Positions 26,164-35,679 are shown, numbered from the stretch's first letter. The stretch: DNA of 64,000 nt from UBA1930 sp943368475 (GCA_943368475.1 CALRLF020000004.1:62001-126000); one strand, 5' to 3'. Program-made: numbers and translations. Notes: a model not told the origin generated them from the letters alone.

Positions 26164-26586
26164 ATGAATTCTTCAAACGAGCTAGCGAAACAAGTAGTAA
26201 CCCAAATGATGAAAGATGATTTATTCTCTCAATGGTTGGGTATTACTGTAATAGAAATTACAGAAGGTTACAGTAAAATAACAATGACTGTACGTCAGGA
26301 AATGATGAATGGATTAGGCATTGTGCATGGTGGCATTTGTTTCAGTTTGGCAGATAGTGCATTTGCATTTGCTTGTAATAATAGAAACAATTTATCTGTT
26401 GCGTTAGACACCAGTATCAACTTTACAAAACCTGTTCATGTAGGTGATGTATTAATTGCAGAAGCAAAAGAATTACACAATGGAAGAAGCACTGGTTTAT
26501 ACCATATTACTGTTACCAATCAACACAATCATGTTGTTGCATTGTTTAAGGGAACTTGTTTTAGAACCAATAAAACACTGGTCTAA
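26164..26586 (+). CDS. paaI: PaaI-type hotdog thioesterase
   Basis: 140 residues. Hotdog-fold signature NGLGIVHGGICFSLADSAFAFACNN, where the Gly-Gly and the following Asp (LADSAF) are the active-site region of PaaI. In E. coli PaaI hydrolyses stalled ring-hydroxylated phenylacetyl-CoA and so frees CoA. The tail VALFKGTCFRTNK is typical. Its stop codon overlaps, in antisense, the stop of a small minus-strand membrane-protein gene. Confidence 0.92.
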   Translation: MNSSNELAKQVVTQMMKDDLFSQWLGITVIEITEGYSKITMTVRQEMMNGLGIVHGGICFSLADSAFAFACNNRNNLSVALDTSINFTKPVHVGDVLIAEAKELHNGRSTGLYHITVTNQHNHVVALFKGTCFRTNKTLV

Positions 26587-26714
26587 TTACGTACAAACCA
26601 ATAACCTATCGCAAGCCATAGCAAGCCTTTAACTAAAAAAAATAGAAATCCCCAAACACCAATTTTCTTTATCCATTTAACCAGTGGTTTATTTGTTGGT
26701 ACACTATTATTCAT
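26583..26714 (-). CDS. Overlooked 43-residue single-span membrane protein
   Basis: The minus strand from the ATG at 26714 reads MNNSVPTNKP, then LVKWIKKIGV, then WGFLFFLVKG LLWLAIGYWF VRN and stops at 26583. It has a charged, Lys-rich neck followed by one hydrophobic helix of about 20 residues with five Trp and a short positive end: a typical small inner-membrane protein. Start is one base after the stop of the heme-monooxygenase-like gene upstream, so the two are likely co-transcribed. The last three bases overlap the paaI stop. No named family is known to me. Confidence 0.72.
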   Translation of the reverse strand: MNNSVPTNKPLVKWIKKIGVWGFLFFLVKGLLWLAIGYWFVRN

Positions 26715-26715
26715 A

Positions 26716-27048
26716 TTAATGGGCAATAATTTCGTAGGTTTTAAATACACTGCTCATAGGTGCAGGTTTACCTTCTTCTCTTGCTTTAGCAACGTCTTCA
26801 AAACCACGGGCATGGCCTTTTAAAAAAACTTCACTCTTTGTCCAATCTTTAAATACTTCTTCATTTTCCCAATAACTTACAATTAAGTATGGGTCGCTAT
26901 CTTTCGATGGTTTCAACACATGCATATTAATAAAACCAGGCATAGTATCAATTGCTTTGGCACGTGTGCCAAATAAAAATTCAAAACGCTCTTTATATTC
27001 AGGTATACAATGAATATAGTTAATGGCAACAAATTTTTTTTCTGTCAT
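26716..27048 (-). CDS. Antibiotic-biosynthesis-monooxygenase (ABM) domain protein, HmoB/IsdG-like
   Basis: 110 residues, the length of a single ABM domain. Features: FVAINYIHCIPEYKERFEFLF, then MPGFINMHVLKPSKDSDPYLIVSYWENEEVFKDWTKSEVFLKGHARG. The W in SYWENEEVFKDW and the following H in GHARG fit the pattern of IsdG/HmoA-type heme-degrading monooxygenases, where a conserved His binds heme. Heme degradation is therefore plausible but not proven; several ABM proteins degrade quinones instead. Antiparallel to the surrounding paa genes. Confidence 0.78.
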   Translation of the reverse strand: MTEKKFVAINYIHCIPEYKERFEFLFGTRAKAIDTMPGFINMHVLKPSKDSDPYLIVSYWENEEVFKDWTKSEVFLKGHARGFEDVAKAREEGKPAPMSSVFKTYEIIAH

Positions 27049-27156
27049 TCCTTTATAATTTTTACGAAAGTATCTTTACAAACAAGAGTGCATTGTTAAT
27101 ATCGGGAAACTGTATTACGCAAAAAGGAATTCTCTTGTACTTATAACTTCATTAAT

Positions 27157-27747
27157 ATGATTTATCAATTCAACAACTACATTCCCGTCATTCACGAATC
27201 ATCATTCATTCATCCACAAGCAGCAGTTACTGGCAATGTAATTATTGGCAAAAATGTATATGTTGGTCCTGGTGCTGCTATTCGTGGCGATTGGGGACAA
27301 ATTATTATTGAAGATGGTTGTAATGTGCAGGAAAATTGCACCATACACATGTTTCCAGGAACTACTGTGTTTTTAAAAGAAGCAGCACATATTGGTCATG
27401 GTGCTGTTATACATGGAGCAACCATTGGTAAAAATTGTTTAATAGGCATGAATGCTGTTGTAATGGATAACGTTGTTTTAGGAGATGAATGTATTGTGGG
27501 TGCATTAAGTTTTATTAAAGCCAATGAACAGTTTGAAAACAGAAGTTTAATTGTGGGTAATCCAGCAAAAAAAATAAAAGTAGTAAGTGATGAAATGATT
27601 GGTTGGAAAAGCGAAGGCACAAAATTATACCAGCAATTACCAAATGAAATGTTTAATACATGTAAGGAAGTTGATCCGTTGAGAACTGTACCAAAACATT
27701 ATAAAATGCAGGAGTCAAATTATAAGACATGGAATGAAACGAAATAA
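27157..27747 (+). CDS. paaY: PaaY-type gamma-carbonic-anhydrase-like hexapeptide protein
   Basis: 196 residues, close to the family's ~200. Left-handed beta helix made of hexapeptide repeats (VIIGKNVYVGPGAAIRGDWGQIIIEDGCNVQENCTIHMFPG ... VLGDECIVGALSFIKANEQ). The metal ligands of the gamma class are represented by HMFP and HIGHGAVIHG. PaaY is a thioesterase of the phenylacetate pathway that clears toxic CoA esters. Reads away from the ABM gene, with a 108-bp divergent spacer. Confidence 0.88.
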   Translation: MIYQFNNYIPVIHESSFIHPQAAVTGNVIIGKNVYVGPGAAIRGDWGQIIIEDGCNVQENCTIHMFPGTTVFLKEAAHIGHGAVIHGATIGKNCLIGMNAVVMDNVVLGDECIVGALSFIKANEQFENRSLIVGNPAKKIKVVSDEMIGWKSEGTKLYQQLPNEMFNTCKEVDPLRTVPKHYKMQESNYKTWNETK

Positions 27748-27804
27748 ATTGTTTGAACTATAAGGTTATGCCACTTATTTTAGTATTCTCAACTTTTAAT
27801 AGAT

Positions 27805-28344
27805 ATGTACATTCCTCAATCTTATCATACACATTTTGCATTGGAGGCCATTTTAGAATTTCTTGATTCTAAAAATATTTTAGCTGTTGCAGACGATGAA
27901 ATACCAGAAGAATTAAAAGTTAACAGAGCTTGTTTTGTGTCTGTTTTTATTAATAATGAAATGAGGGGATGTATGGGAACATATGAACCTTTTCATGAAA
28001 TGTTGATTCATGAAATAATACAAAACACCATTCATGCTGCATTTGGCGACAAACGCTTTTTTACCATTAGCAAACAAGAGCTAGAAACATTAACTATTAA
28101 AGTAGAAGTAGTTGGTAATTATCATGAAGTAACAACTATCGAAGAAGCAAAGGCAATAGATATAAACAATTGGGGTGTAAAAGTAACAGACAAACTTGGA
28201 AATGTTGGTATGGTTTTACCAGAAACAAATGGTATTAGCAATGCTACAGAAGCAATTAACCTTGCAATTAAAAAAGGTGCTATTACAGAGCTTAATCCAT
28301 TAAACCTCAGCTTACATAAATTCAGGGTAAAAGAATTTTTATAA
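27805..28344 (+). CDS. AMMECR1-domain protein
   Basis: 179 residues. AMMECR1 signature near residue 50: ACFVSVFINNEMRGCMGTYEP (usual form LRGCIG). The remainder follows the alpha+beta layout (IHAAFGDKRFFTISKQELETLTIKVEVVG; WGVKVTDKLGNVGMVLPE). The domain is found in all three kingdoms, often near radical-SAM or Memo genes, but its activity is unknown. No signal peptide. Convergent with the next gene, one base apart. Confidence 0.88.
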   Translation: MYIPQSYHTHFALEAILEFLDSKNILAVADDEIPEELKVNRACFVSVFINNEMRGCMGTYEPFHEMLIHEIIQNTIHAAFGDKRFFTISKQELETLTIKVEVVGNYHEVTTIEEAKAIDINNWGVKVTDKLGNVGMVLPETNGISNATEAINLAIKKGAITELNPLNLSLHKFRVKEFL

Positions 28345-28345
28345 A

Positions 28346-28681
28346 CTAATCTTTTTGTAAAGAGCTTAAAATAAAGTACTGACCCAACTCATCTTCCATC
28401 GGATGCATCTCTTTCATAGCACCACTAAAAACAACTTTGGTATTTTCTTTCTGAAAAACAGCAGGTAAATTGTTTGGCAATAAATTCATATAGCCAGCTT
28501 CGTAGCGTATAATATACACCGGCTTTTCATGTAATACAATTTGTTTAATTACACCAGTTTGCTGAGCCAGTGTATCAATGGTTTTTCGTTTAGAAATAGC
28601 AGGAATGGGTTTGTTGCTAATGGTGTTTTTATAGCTAACGCCAATTCCTGTTAACAACATTAGTGCAATCAATAATTTCAT
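28346..28681 (-). CDS. Small exported protein of unknown function
   Basis: 111 residues from the ATG at 28681; a further upstream start would add seven residues (MANDISC) before the signal peptide and is less likely. N-terminal signal MKLLIALMLLTGIGVS. The mature part has VIKQIVLHEKPVYIIRYEAGYMNLLPNNLPAVFQKENTKVVFSGAMKEMHPMEDELGQYFIL, with strands and a VVFSG block as in small beta-barrel extracytoplasmic proteins. I do not recognise a family. Confidence 0.65.
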   Translation of the reverse strand: MKLLIALMLLTGIGVSYKNTISNKPIPAISKRKTIDTLAQQTGVIKQIVLHEKPVYIIRYEAGYMNLLPNNLPAVFQKENTKVVFSGAMKEMHPMEDELGQYFILSSLQKD

Positions 28682-28747
28682 ACAGCTAATATCATTTGCC
28701 AATGTTAACTTACTGTAATGCGAATGTTACCTAAAGATGAACAAAAG

Positions 28748-29893
28748 TTAACTGAACCTGCTAAGCTTTTTAATAGCTTTATCTAGTGTTTCTTCTTTTT
28801 TGGCAAAACAAAAACGAATTACCTGATTGTCTTCTCCGTTTTTATAAAAGGCTGAAACAGGAATGGTGGCTACACCATATTCTTTGGTTAAATGAATAGC
28901 AAAATCTTTATCATTCATGTTGCTTAAACCAGCATAGCTATAGCACTCAAAATAGCTGCCATGAGAAGGAATACATTTAAATGGCGTTGTTTTCATCAAC
29001 CCACGGAAATAATCTCTTTTAACTTGTATCGATGAACCTAAGGTTAAATAGGCGGCTTCATTTTTTAAATATTCTGCTAAAGCAAATTGTTTAGGACTAT
29101 CACAACTAAAACAATTAAACTGATGCACTTTTCTAAATTCTTTCATCATATCAGCAGGGGCAATGCAATACCCCAATTTCCAGCCAGTACAGTGGTAGGT
29201 TTTGCCAAATGAAAAACAAACAAAACTTCTTTCCATTAAATCGGCATAACGCAAAATGCTTTGGTGTTGCAGGTCATCAAAAATTAAATGTTCATACACT
29301 TCATCACTTAAAATAATAATGTTGGTATTGGCAACAATCTTTCTCAATTCTTCAATATCATTTTCAGTTAACACAGCACCTGTTGGGTTGTGTGGACTGT
29401 TAATCATAATCATTCTCGTCTTGCTGTTCACAGCAGCTTTTACTTCATTCCAGGGAATAGAGTAGTTGGGATATTGCAAAGAAATTCGAACTGCTTTTGC
29501 TCCATTAATTTCTATATTGGGAATATAACTATCGTAAGCAGGTTCAAAAACAATTACTTCATCGTTGGGTTGCAATACAGTAGTTAAGGCAGTATAAATA
29601 GCATAAGTACCACCAGGGGTAATCGTAATTTGAATATCTGGATTGATATTGGCGTTGTATAATTTGTTGCATTTTTCAGCAAGTCGTTCCCTTAATAATG
29701 GCAAACCATTCATGTGTACATATTGGTTATTGCCTTGCGTCATGGCTTTATTTACCAAAGCAGTCAGTTCTTCACTCATCATAAAGTCAGGAAATCCTTG
29801 TCCAAGATTTACTGCATTGTATTCTACAGCCAATGAACTCATTACTGTAAAAATAGTGGTGCCAACATCCGGAAGTTTTGAATGGATTTGCAT
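28748..29893 (-). CDS. Methionine aminotransferase (PLP class I/II aminotransferase)
   Basis: 381 residues from MQIHSKLPDVGTTIFTVMSSLA; a longer frame to 29923 lacks conservation. Fold-type I aminotransferase: LGQGFPDF, TPGGTYAIYTALTTV, MIMINSPHNPTGAVLTENDIEEL (substrate Asn), ILSDEVYEHL (cofactor Asp/Tyr) and SFGKTYHCTGWKLGYC, where the Lys of SFGK forms the PLP Schiff base. The carboxylate-binding Arg is in VIRFCFAKKEETL. Closest to YbdL-type methionine aminotransferases of the methionine-salvage route. Confidence 0.85.
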   Translation of the reverse strand: MQIHSKLPDVGTTIFTVMSSLAVEYNAVNLGQGFPDFMMSEELTALVNKAMTQGNNQYVHMNGLPLLRERLAEKCNKLYNANINPDIQITITPGGTYAIYTALTTVLQPNDEVIVFEPAYDSYIPNIEINGAKAVRISLQYPNYSIPWNEVKAAVNSKTRMIMINSPHNPTGAVLTENDIEELRKIVANTNIIILSDEVYEHLIFDDLQHQSILRYADLMERSFVCFSFGKTYHCTGWKLGYCIAPADMMKEFRKVHQFNCFSCDSPKQFALAEYLKNEAAYLTLGSSIQVKRDYFRGLMKTTPFKCIPSHGSYFECYSYAGLSNMNDKDFAIHLTKEYGVATIPVSAFYKNGEDNQVIRFCFAKKEETLDKAIKKLSRFS

Positions 29894-30020
29894 TGGGTAA
29901 AGATAAAGATTTGAATTCCTCAACTAAACGACAAGTGAAAATAATTGGCTTTCAAATTATATATTTTGTATATTTAGGATCTGAATAAAAAAAAATATAA
30001 TTCAATTTTGAACCATTATT

Positions 30021-30761
30021 ATGATTAAAATACTAATAGCATTTGTTTTTCTATTTTTTGGATTATCAGTTACTGCTCAAAACAAGAAAAAATCGGTTGA
30101 TGAATTAATTAACAAGAATGAATCAGCTTGGCCAAATGTGTTAGAGTTGATTGGTAAAGCCAAAAATAGAGTTGAAGTTCTTCCTTGTGATTCTGTAAAA
30201 GCAAAAGATGCTTTATATAAAACACAGGTAACAACACGATCTCCAATGGGAGCAATTGTTTATGCTACTGGAGGAATACTAATTGATAATGGTTGGATTC
30301 GTATTCTTGGTTCTGGCAATACTAAACTGAATAGAACATTACCAGATTGGAATAAAGGAAAATCATTTAAAGAGTTTGATGAAGCTCCTTCTTTTTACTT
30401 AATTGCTGATGATGCGGTTGGTGGATTTTTTGCAATTAATGGAGGAGCGTTTGGTAAAGAAACTGCAGGTAAAGTTTTTTATTTATCTCCAAGTAGTTTA
30501 AACTGGGAAAATCTGGATATTACATACACAAGTTTTTTGCTTTTTTGTTTTAATGGAAAGCTGTCTACATTCTATAATAATGTTCGTTGGAAAACATGGA
30601 ATGAAGATTTAAGAAAACTTGATGGAAATTCTGTGTATAGTTTTTATCCTTTTTTATGGTCTAAAGAGGGAAAGGATATCAACAAAGATTCAAAAACAAT
30701 CATTTCAATTGAAGAACATTATTTATTTACAATCAATAGTCGTCAACAAATTGGTTTGTAG
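30021..30761 (+). CDS. DUF2625-family protein with signal peptide
   Basis: 246 residues. Signal peptide at 1-19 (ends VTAQ). The family pattern is complete: KSVDELINKNESAWPNVLELIGKAKNRVEVLP, VTTRSPMGAIVYATGGILIDNGWIRILGSGN, then DAVGGFFAINGGAFG and a Trp-rich end (VRWKTWNEDLRKL, YPFLWSKEG). Function is unknown. Bacterial members are usually cytoplasmic; a signal peptide is unusual but common in this lineage's versions. Confidence 0.85.
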   Translation: MIKILIAFVFLFFGLSVTAQNKKKSVDELINKNESAWPNVLELIGKAKNRVEVLPCDSVKAKDALYKTQVTTRSPMGAIVYATGGILIDNGWIRILGSGNTKLNRTLPDWNKGKSFKEFDEAPSFYLIADDAVGGFFAINGGAFGKETAGKVFYLSPSSLNWENLDITYTSFLLFCFNGKLSTFYNNVRWKTWNEDLRKLDGNSVYSFYPFLWSKEGKDINKDSKTIISIEEHYLFTINSRQQIGL

Positions 30762-30781
30762 TAAGGACTTTTTGACTCATT

Positions 30782-32080
30782 CTACAACCCCAACTTCCCA
30801 CTCAATCTTTTCAATTCAATTTCAGCAATTTTTGCATTGTAGCTAAGATTGGTTAAACGATAACTTGCATCTTCATAGCTTCTTAATGCATCGGTTAACT
30901 CTAAAATAGTTGCTTGTGCCAATTGATAACGTTGTATTACCAAGTTTACCAACTGTGCAGAAATAGCAAATGTATTTTGTTGCGTTTTAACCTGCTCTAT
31001 ATTCACGGTATAGCTTTGATAGGTTTTAACTGCATTAGATTGAAAACTGGTTAATACACTTTCTTTTTGCAATTTGGCATTACGTGTATTGATGCTAGAT
31101 GTTTGTTGCTGGCGTTTAATGGTACCACCACTATACAAAGGAATAGAAACACCAACATTTACAAAAGGACCATACGATTGGTTGAGCAATAACTGTCCTC
31201 CATCAGCTTGTGTACGACCATAATTTACACCTGTATTGGCACGTACTGACGGAGAGCGTAATGCAGCAATTTCTTTTTCAATGAGCTCATTAATTTTTAT
31301 TTGATTGTCTAATAAAATGATTGCTGGGTTTTGTTGAATACCAGCCATTACTTCAACCAAAGGAATATTACCACTCATTACAATGGTGTCTTTTACGATA
31401 ATAGCAGAATCGGCTTTGAGGTTTAATAAAGTCAGTAAATCGGTTTTGGTTTGAGCTACAATCAACAACTGACTTTGTAAATCTTGTTGGCGACTATTTA
31501 AACCAATTTTGCTTTGAAACAAATCTGCATTGTTGGCTAATCCTGCACTTTGCCTTAACTGAACCAACTCCAATTGCTTTTTACTTAAGTCGATACTTTG
31601 TTCTAAGGTTTTTATATAACTCTGTTGCCTTACTACATCATAATACTTAACCATTACAGCAGCAATGGTATTTTGTATTTGGGCGTTGAGTAGTTGCTCA
31701 CTTTGTTTTTGTAATTCTTCCAATCTCTTTTTTGTAGCAACAACTCTGTAGCCATTAAACAGTAACATGGTTCCTGTAACATTGGCATTTAAGTTATTGC
31801 TGGTTGCACCATTACGTGAAATTTCGGTACCAGTATTTAGTTTTTGATTGATGTTAATTACACTTTCCTGATCACTCGCTGTGGCTGTAACAGTTGGCAA
31901 ACCACCAGCAACACCAATGTTATTATTGATGCTGTTGATTTGTACATTGTTTTTTGCAATTTGAATATCAAAACTATTTTTCAATGCAATATTGATGGCA
32001 TCCTGCAAACTCAATTGCTGGGCATTTGCTGAAAAGCAAACGAACCATAATATCGACAATAATATTTTTTTACTAATCAT
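30782..32080 (-). CDS. TolC-family outer-membrane efflux protein (RND operon 1)
   Basis: 432 residues, signal peptide at 1-20 (ends ANAQ). Two coiled-coil OEP repeats typical of TolC: LSLQDAINIALKNSFDIQIAKNNVQ and a matching C-terminal half (SYTVNIEQVKTQQNTFAISAQLVNLVIQRYQLAQATILELTDALRSYEDASYRL). It forms the trimeric exit duct for the adaptor and pump encoded upstream. Last gene of the operon; a GNAT gene precedes it by 18 bp. Its stop faces the DUF2625 gene. Confidence 0.92.
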   Translation of the reverse strand: MISKKILLSILWFVCFSANAQQLSLQDAINIALKNSFDIQIAKNNVQINSINNNIGVAGGLPTVTATASDQESVININQKLNTGTEISRNGATSNNLNANVTGTMLLFNGYRVVATKKRLEELQKQSEQLLNAQIQNTIAAVMVKYYDVVRQQSYIKTLEQSIDLSKKQLELVQLRQSAGLANNADLFQSKIGLNSRQQDLQSQLLIVAQTKTDLLTLLNLKADSAIIVKDTIVMSGNIPLVEVMAGIQQNPAIILLDNQIKINELIEKEIAALRSPSVRANTGVNYGRTQADGGQLLLNQSYGPFVNVGVSIPLYSGGTIKRQQQTSSINTRNAKLQKESVLTSFQSNAVKTYQSYTVNIEQVKTQQNTFAISAQLVNLVIQRYQLAQATILELTDALRSYEDASYRLTNLSYNAKIAEIELKRLSGKLGL

Positions 32081-32098
32081 AATTAATCACTCGTTTTC

Positions 32099-32599
32099 TT
32101 ATCGCTTTAAAAAGAGCACCATTTGTTCTTCTGTATAGTAATTGTTGCCTTCTTTAATAGCGTTATGTTCTACAGAAAAACTAGTAAAACCAAATTGTTC
32201 ATATAGCTTTTTTGCCTTTAGGTTACTAGCAATTACGGTAAGATTTATTTGTTCAATATTGGTGTTTTGAATTACTCTACTAATTACAGCTTCTACCAAT
32301 TGTTTACCCAAACCCAAGCCTCCAAATTCTTGTGCTACATACATTCTAAATAATATACCTTTATGATGAAGTCGTTCTCTGTTTTTACCCTCTCTTTCAA
32401 AACTAACAACCCCCATCCAAGAATCATCGTCATTTAGACATGCTAAAGTAAAACTATCGTTTGTTCCTTTTGTAGGAAAAGGTTCATTTGCTTCATCTGC
32501 TTCACTAATTCTAAAACAATCTTTATGTTTTTGCAAACCTTGTATAAAAAAACTTTTATACAAAGCTTCTTGTTGTTGTTTAATTTCTAATAGTTGCAT
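32099..32599 (-). CDS. GNAT acetyltransferase inside the RND efflux operon
   Basis: 166 residues. GNAT features: KGILFRMYVAQEFGGLGLGKQLVEAVISRV, the acetyl-CoA pyrophosphate loop (xxGxGxG region), and IEQINLTVIASNLKAKKLYEQFGFTSF in motif B. It lies 8 bp after the pump gene and 18 bp before tolC, so it is part of the transcript. Acetylation of an exported drug or metabolite is possible but the substrate is unknown. Confidence 0.88.
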   Translation of the reverse strand: MQLLEIKQQQEALYKSFFIQGLQKHKDCFRISEADEANEPFPTKGTNDSFTLACLNDDDSWMGVVSFEREGKNRERLHHKGILFRMYVAQEFGGLGLGKQLVEAVISRVIQNTNIEQINLTVIASNLKAKKLYEQFGFTSFSVEHNAIKEGNNYYTEEQMVLFLKR

Positions 32600-32607
32600 A
32601 AAAATCT

Positions 32608-35600
32608 TTACTCTGTTATTTCTGTTTTCTTTGCCTCGTGTTTACTACTTATATAGGTGTACACAGCAGGTATTACAAATAAAGTAAGTACCAAAGAAAA
32701 TATTAAACCACCTACAATTACAATACCTAAAGGAATACGACTTGTGCTGGCTGCTCCCAAACTTAAAGCAATAGGTAATGCACCTAAAGCTGTTGCCAAA
32801 CTCGTCATTAAAATGGGTCGTAAACGTTGTGCTGCAGCTTCTAGCACAGCTTCTTTTTTAGGTAATCCAAACTCACGTTTTTGATTGGCAAACTCTACAA
32901 TTAAAATACCATTTTTTGTTACCAAACCAATTAGCATAATCATACCAATTTGTGAGAAAATATTAATGGTTTGATCGAACAGGTATAAGCTTAACAATGC
33001 ACCTGTTAATGCCAATGGTACAGTAATCATAATGGTGAATGGATCTTTAAAACTTTCGAACTGTGCAGCCAATACCAAGTAAATTAATACCAATGCCAAT
33101 ATAAATGCAAAGCTGGTGTTGCTGCTACTTTCTGCATAATCTCTACTAGGACCACTTAACGAAGTTTGGAAAGTTTCGTCTAATAATTTGTCTCCTATTG
33201 CCTGCATGGCTTTTACACCATCGCCAATGGTTTTGCCTTCAGCTAATGAAGCTGAAATGGTTGCAGCCTTAAAACGATTGTAATGAAACAAAGTAGGTGG
33301 ATTAGAACTTTCGACCAATTTAGTTACTGCTGGTAATGGAATATTTTCCCCACGATTATTTCGTACATATAATTTAGAAATATCGCCAGGCTCTTGTCTA
33401 TCGCTGTACTGTACCTGAGAAATTACTTGGTACTGTTTTCCATTCATGATGAAGTAGGCCAAACGTCGCCCACTAAAAGCACTTTGCACTACATCGGCTA
33501 CGTCACTAATATTTAAACCAAGGTCTTTGGCTTTCATTCTGTCAATAGTTAATTGTAACTCTGGTTTATTAAACTTCAGGTTTACATCTACGTTGCTGAA
33601 TGTTTTATCTTTTTTGGCTTCTTCTAAAAATTTAGGGATAACAGTTTTTAGTTTTTCGAAATCTAAGTTTTGTAAAATAAACTGTACTGGCAATGCACCA
33701 CGGCTACCCAAACCAACAGAAATGGTTTGCTCTTCTACAGGAAAAATTCGCAGCTGATTAAAGCGTTGCATTTTTTTGCCTAATTCTCTGGCAATTTCCG
33801 ATTGTGTTTTCTTTCTTTCGTTGGGCTGTACCAATCGTAAACCAGCAAAGCCAGTATTAATACCATTGCCACCAAAACCAGGTATTGCACCAAATACAAA
33901 TGTTTTATCTGGTACGCTATCGCTTAAAAAATCGATTATTTTGGTTCCAACTTCATTCATATAGCCATAACTGGCACCTTCGGGACCTGTCATTTGAAAA
34001 CGAATTCTGCTCTTATCTTCTAATGGAGCTAATTCACTTTGCAAACTATTGTAAATAAAGTAACTGGTAACTGCACAAGCCAATACAATAATCCATGCAG
34101 CCCAACGAACTTTTAAAAACCCAGTAAGCATCTTTTTGTAGCCATTTTCCATGCCTTTAAAAAATGGTTCTGTCATGTCGTAAAATTTACCATGACCAGG
34201 TTTTTTTCTGTTCAACACCACATTTAAAACAGGTGTAATGGTAAGTGATACAAAGGCCGAAATTAACACAGCTGCAGCCACTACAATGCCAAACTCTCTA
34301 AACAAACTTCCTACAAAACCCTGTAAAAAAACCACTGGTAAAAACACCACAGCCAAGGTGAGTGAGGTAGAAATAACGGCAAAGAAAATTTCTTTACTAC
34401 CTTCTAATGCAGCTTTACGTATGGGCAACCCTTGCTCCAGTTTTCTAAAAATATTTTCCGTAACCACAATTCCGTCATCTACCACTAACCCTGTTGCCAG
34501 TACAATGCCCAACATGGTTAATACATTTATACTAAAGCCAGAAATGTACATGATGAAGAAAGTGGCCACCAACGAAATAGGAATATCAATTAACGGACGT
34601 AAGGCTATTAAAATATTTCTAAAGAAGAAGAAAATAACCAACACCACCAATGTAAAAGAGATTAACAAAGTTTCTTCTACCTCTTTAATTCCTTTACGAA
34701 CGTTTTGTGTAACATCAATTAAAGGCGTCATTTCGAAATCGCCTTTTTGTTCTTTTTTAATTTGATCTAAGCGTTTGTAAAACTCATCAGCAATTTTAAT
34801 ATAGTTGGCACCGGGCTGTGGAATAACTTGTAAACCAACGGCTGGCACGCCATTAATCTTGTAGCTGGCTTCCATATTTTCAGGGCCCATCTCTACTTTA
34901 GCTACATCCGATAAACGAATAATACCATCGGCAGTTTCACGTAAAATAATATCGTTAAAATCTTTTTCTGTTGTAAGCCTTCCCATTGCCCTAATGGTCA
35001 ATTCAGTTTTATTACCATAAAGTTTACCACTCGGTATTTCAACATTTTCTTTATCTAGTGCAGTTTTAATATCGTTAAAAGCAACATTATAGGCATTCAT
35101 TTTATCGGGCTGTACCCAAAAACGCATCGATGGACGTTTTTGTCCAAATAAACCAATGCTACTTACTTCTGGTATGGTTTGAAATTTTTCTTGCAATACA
35201 TTCTCTGCATAATCGCTCAACTCCAACAAACCCTTTGTTTTACTTTGTATTGCTATTAAAATAATAAAATCGCTACTAGCATCACTTTTACTAACAACAG
35301 GTGGGGCATCAATATCTTGAGGTAAGTTTCTTACGGCTTGGCTCACCTTATCTCTTACATCATTAGCTGCAGCTTCTAAATTTTCGCCTACATTAAACTC
35401 AACAGTTACGTTACTGCTACCAACAGAGCTGGATGATGTAATGGCTTTAATGCCAGGAATACCATTCACCGATTTTTCGATGGGTTCGGTAATTTGGCTT
35501 TCAATAACATCGGCACTTGCACCTGCATATGCTGTTCTTACACTAATTACAGGAGGATCAATTGCCGGATATTCTCTTACTGCCAAAAATGTATAACCCA

Positions 35601-35679
35601 CAGCACCAAAAAGAACAATTAAAATGTTCATTACAGTTGCCAGTACGGGGCGTTTTAATGCTAATTCTGATATGTTCAT
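32608..35679 (-). CDS. RND-family multidrug efflux pump permease (HAE1 type)
   Basis: 1023 residues, the normal AcrB/MexB size. Twelve membrane helices in two groups of six, opening with MNISELALKRPVLATVMNILIVLFGAVGYTFL. The proton-relay Asp pair of helix 4 is in VLATGLVVDDGIVVTENIFRKLEQG. Two large periplasmic loops (about 35-335 and 565-870) form the porter and docking domains. Works with the adaptor upstream and TolC downstream to export hydrophobic compounds by proton motive force. The 139-bp gap to the adaptor gene carries a family-2 repeat. Confidence 0.95.
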   Translation of the reverse strand: MNISELALKRPVLATVMNILIVLFGAVGYTFLAVREYPAIDPPVISVRTAYAGASADVIESQITEPIEKSVNGIPGIKAITSSSSVGSSNVTVEFNVGENLEAAANDVRDKVSQAVRNLPQDIDAPPVVSKSDASSDFIILIAIQSKTKGLLELSDYAENVLQEKFQTIPEVSSIGLFGQKRPSMRFWVQPDKMNAYNVAFNDIKTALDKENVEIPSGKLYGNKTELTIRAMGRLTTEKDFNDIILRETADGIIRLSDVAKVEMGPENMEASYKINGVPAVGLQVIPQPGANYIKIADEFYKRLDQIKKEQKGDFEMTPLIDVTQNVRKGIKEVEETLLISFTLVVLVIFFFFRNILIALRPLIDIPISLVATFFIMYISGFSINVLTMLGIVLATGLVVDDGIVVTENIFRKLEQGLPIRKAALEGSKEIFFAVISTSLTLAVVFLPVVFLQGFVGSLFREFGIVVAAAVLISAFVSLTITPVLNVVLNRKKPGHGKFYDMTEPFFKGMENGYKKMLTGFLKVRWAAWIIVLACAVTSYFIYNSLQSELAPLEDKSRIRFQMTGPEGASYGYMNEVGTKIIDFLSDSVPDKTFVFGAIPGFGGNGINTGFAGLRLVQPNERKKTQSEIARELGKKMQRFNQLRIFPVEEQTISVGLGSRGALPVQFILQNLDFEKLKTVIPKFLEEAKKDKTFSNVDVNLKFNKPELQLTIDRMKAKDLGLNISDVADVVQSAFSGRRLAYFIMNGKQYQVISQVQYSDRQEPGDISKLYVRNNRGENIPLPAVTKLVESSNPPTLFHYNRFKAATISASLAEGKTIGDGVKAMQAIGDKLLDETFQTSLSGPSRDYAESSSNTSFAFILALVLIYLVLAAQFESFKDPFTIMITVPLALTGALLSLYLFDQTINIFSQIGMIMLIGLVTKNGILIVEFANQKREFGLPKKEAVLEAAAQRLRPILMTSLATALGALPIALSLGAASTSRIPLGIVIVGGLIFSLVLTLFVIPAVYTYISSKHEAKKTEITE

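Noticed and set aside
34238..34765. 175-aa open frame antisense to the RND pump of operon 1
   Set aside because: It is a mirror of a strongly conserved RND gene, low in complexity (Thr/Lys-rich) and without a recognisable domain or promoter.
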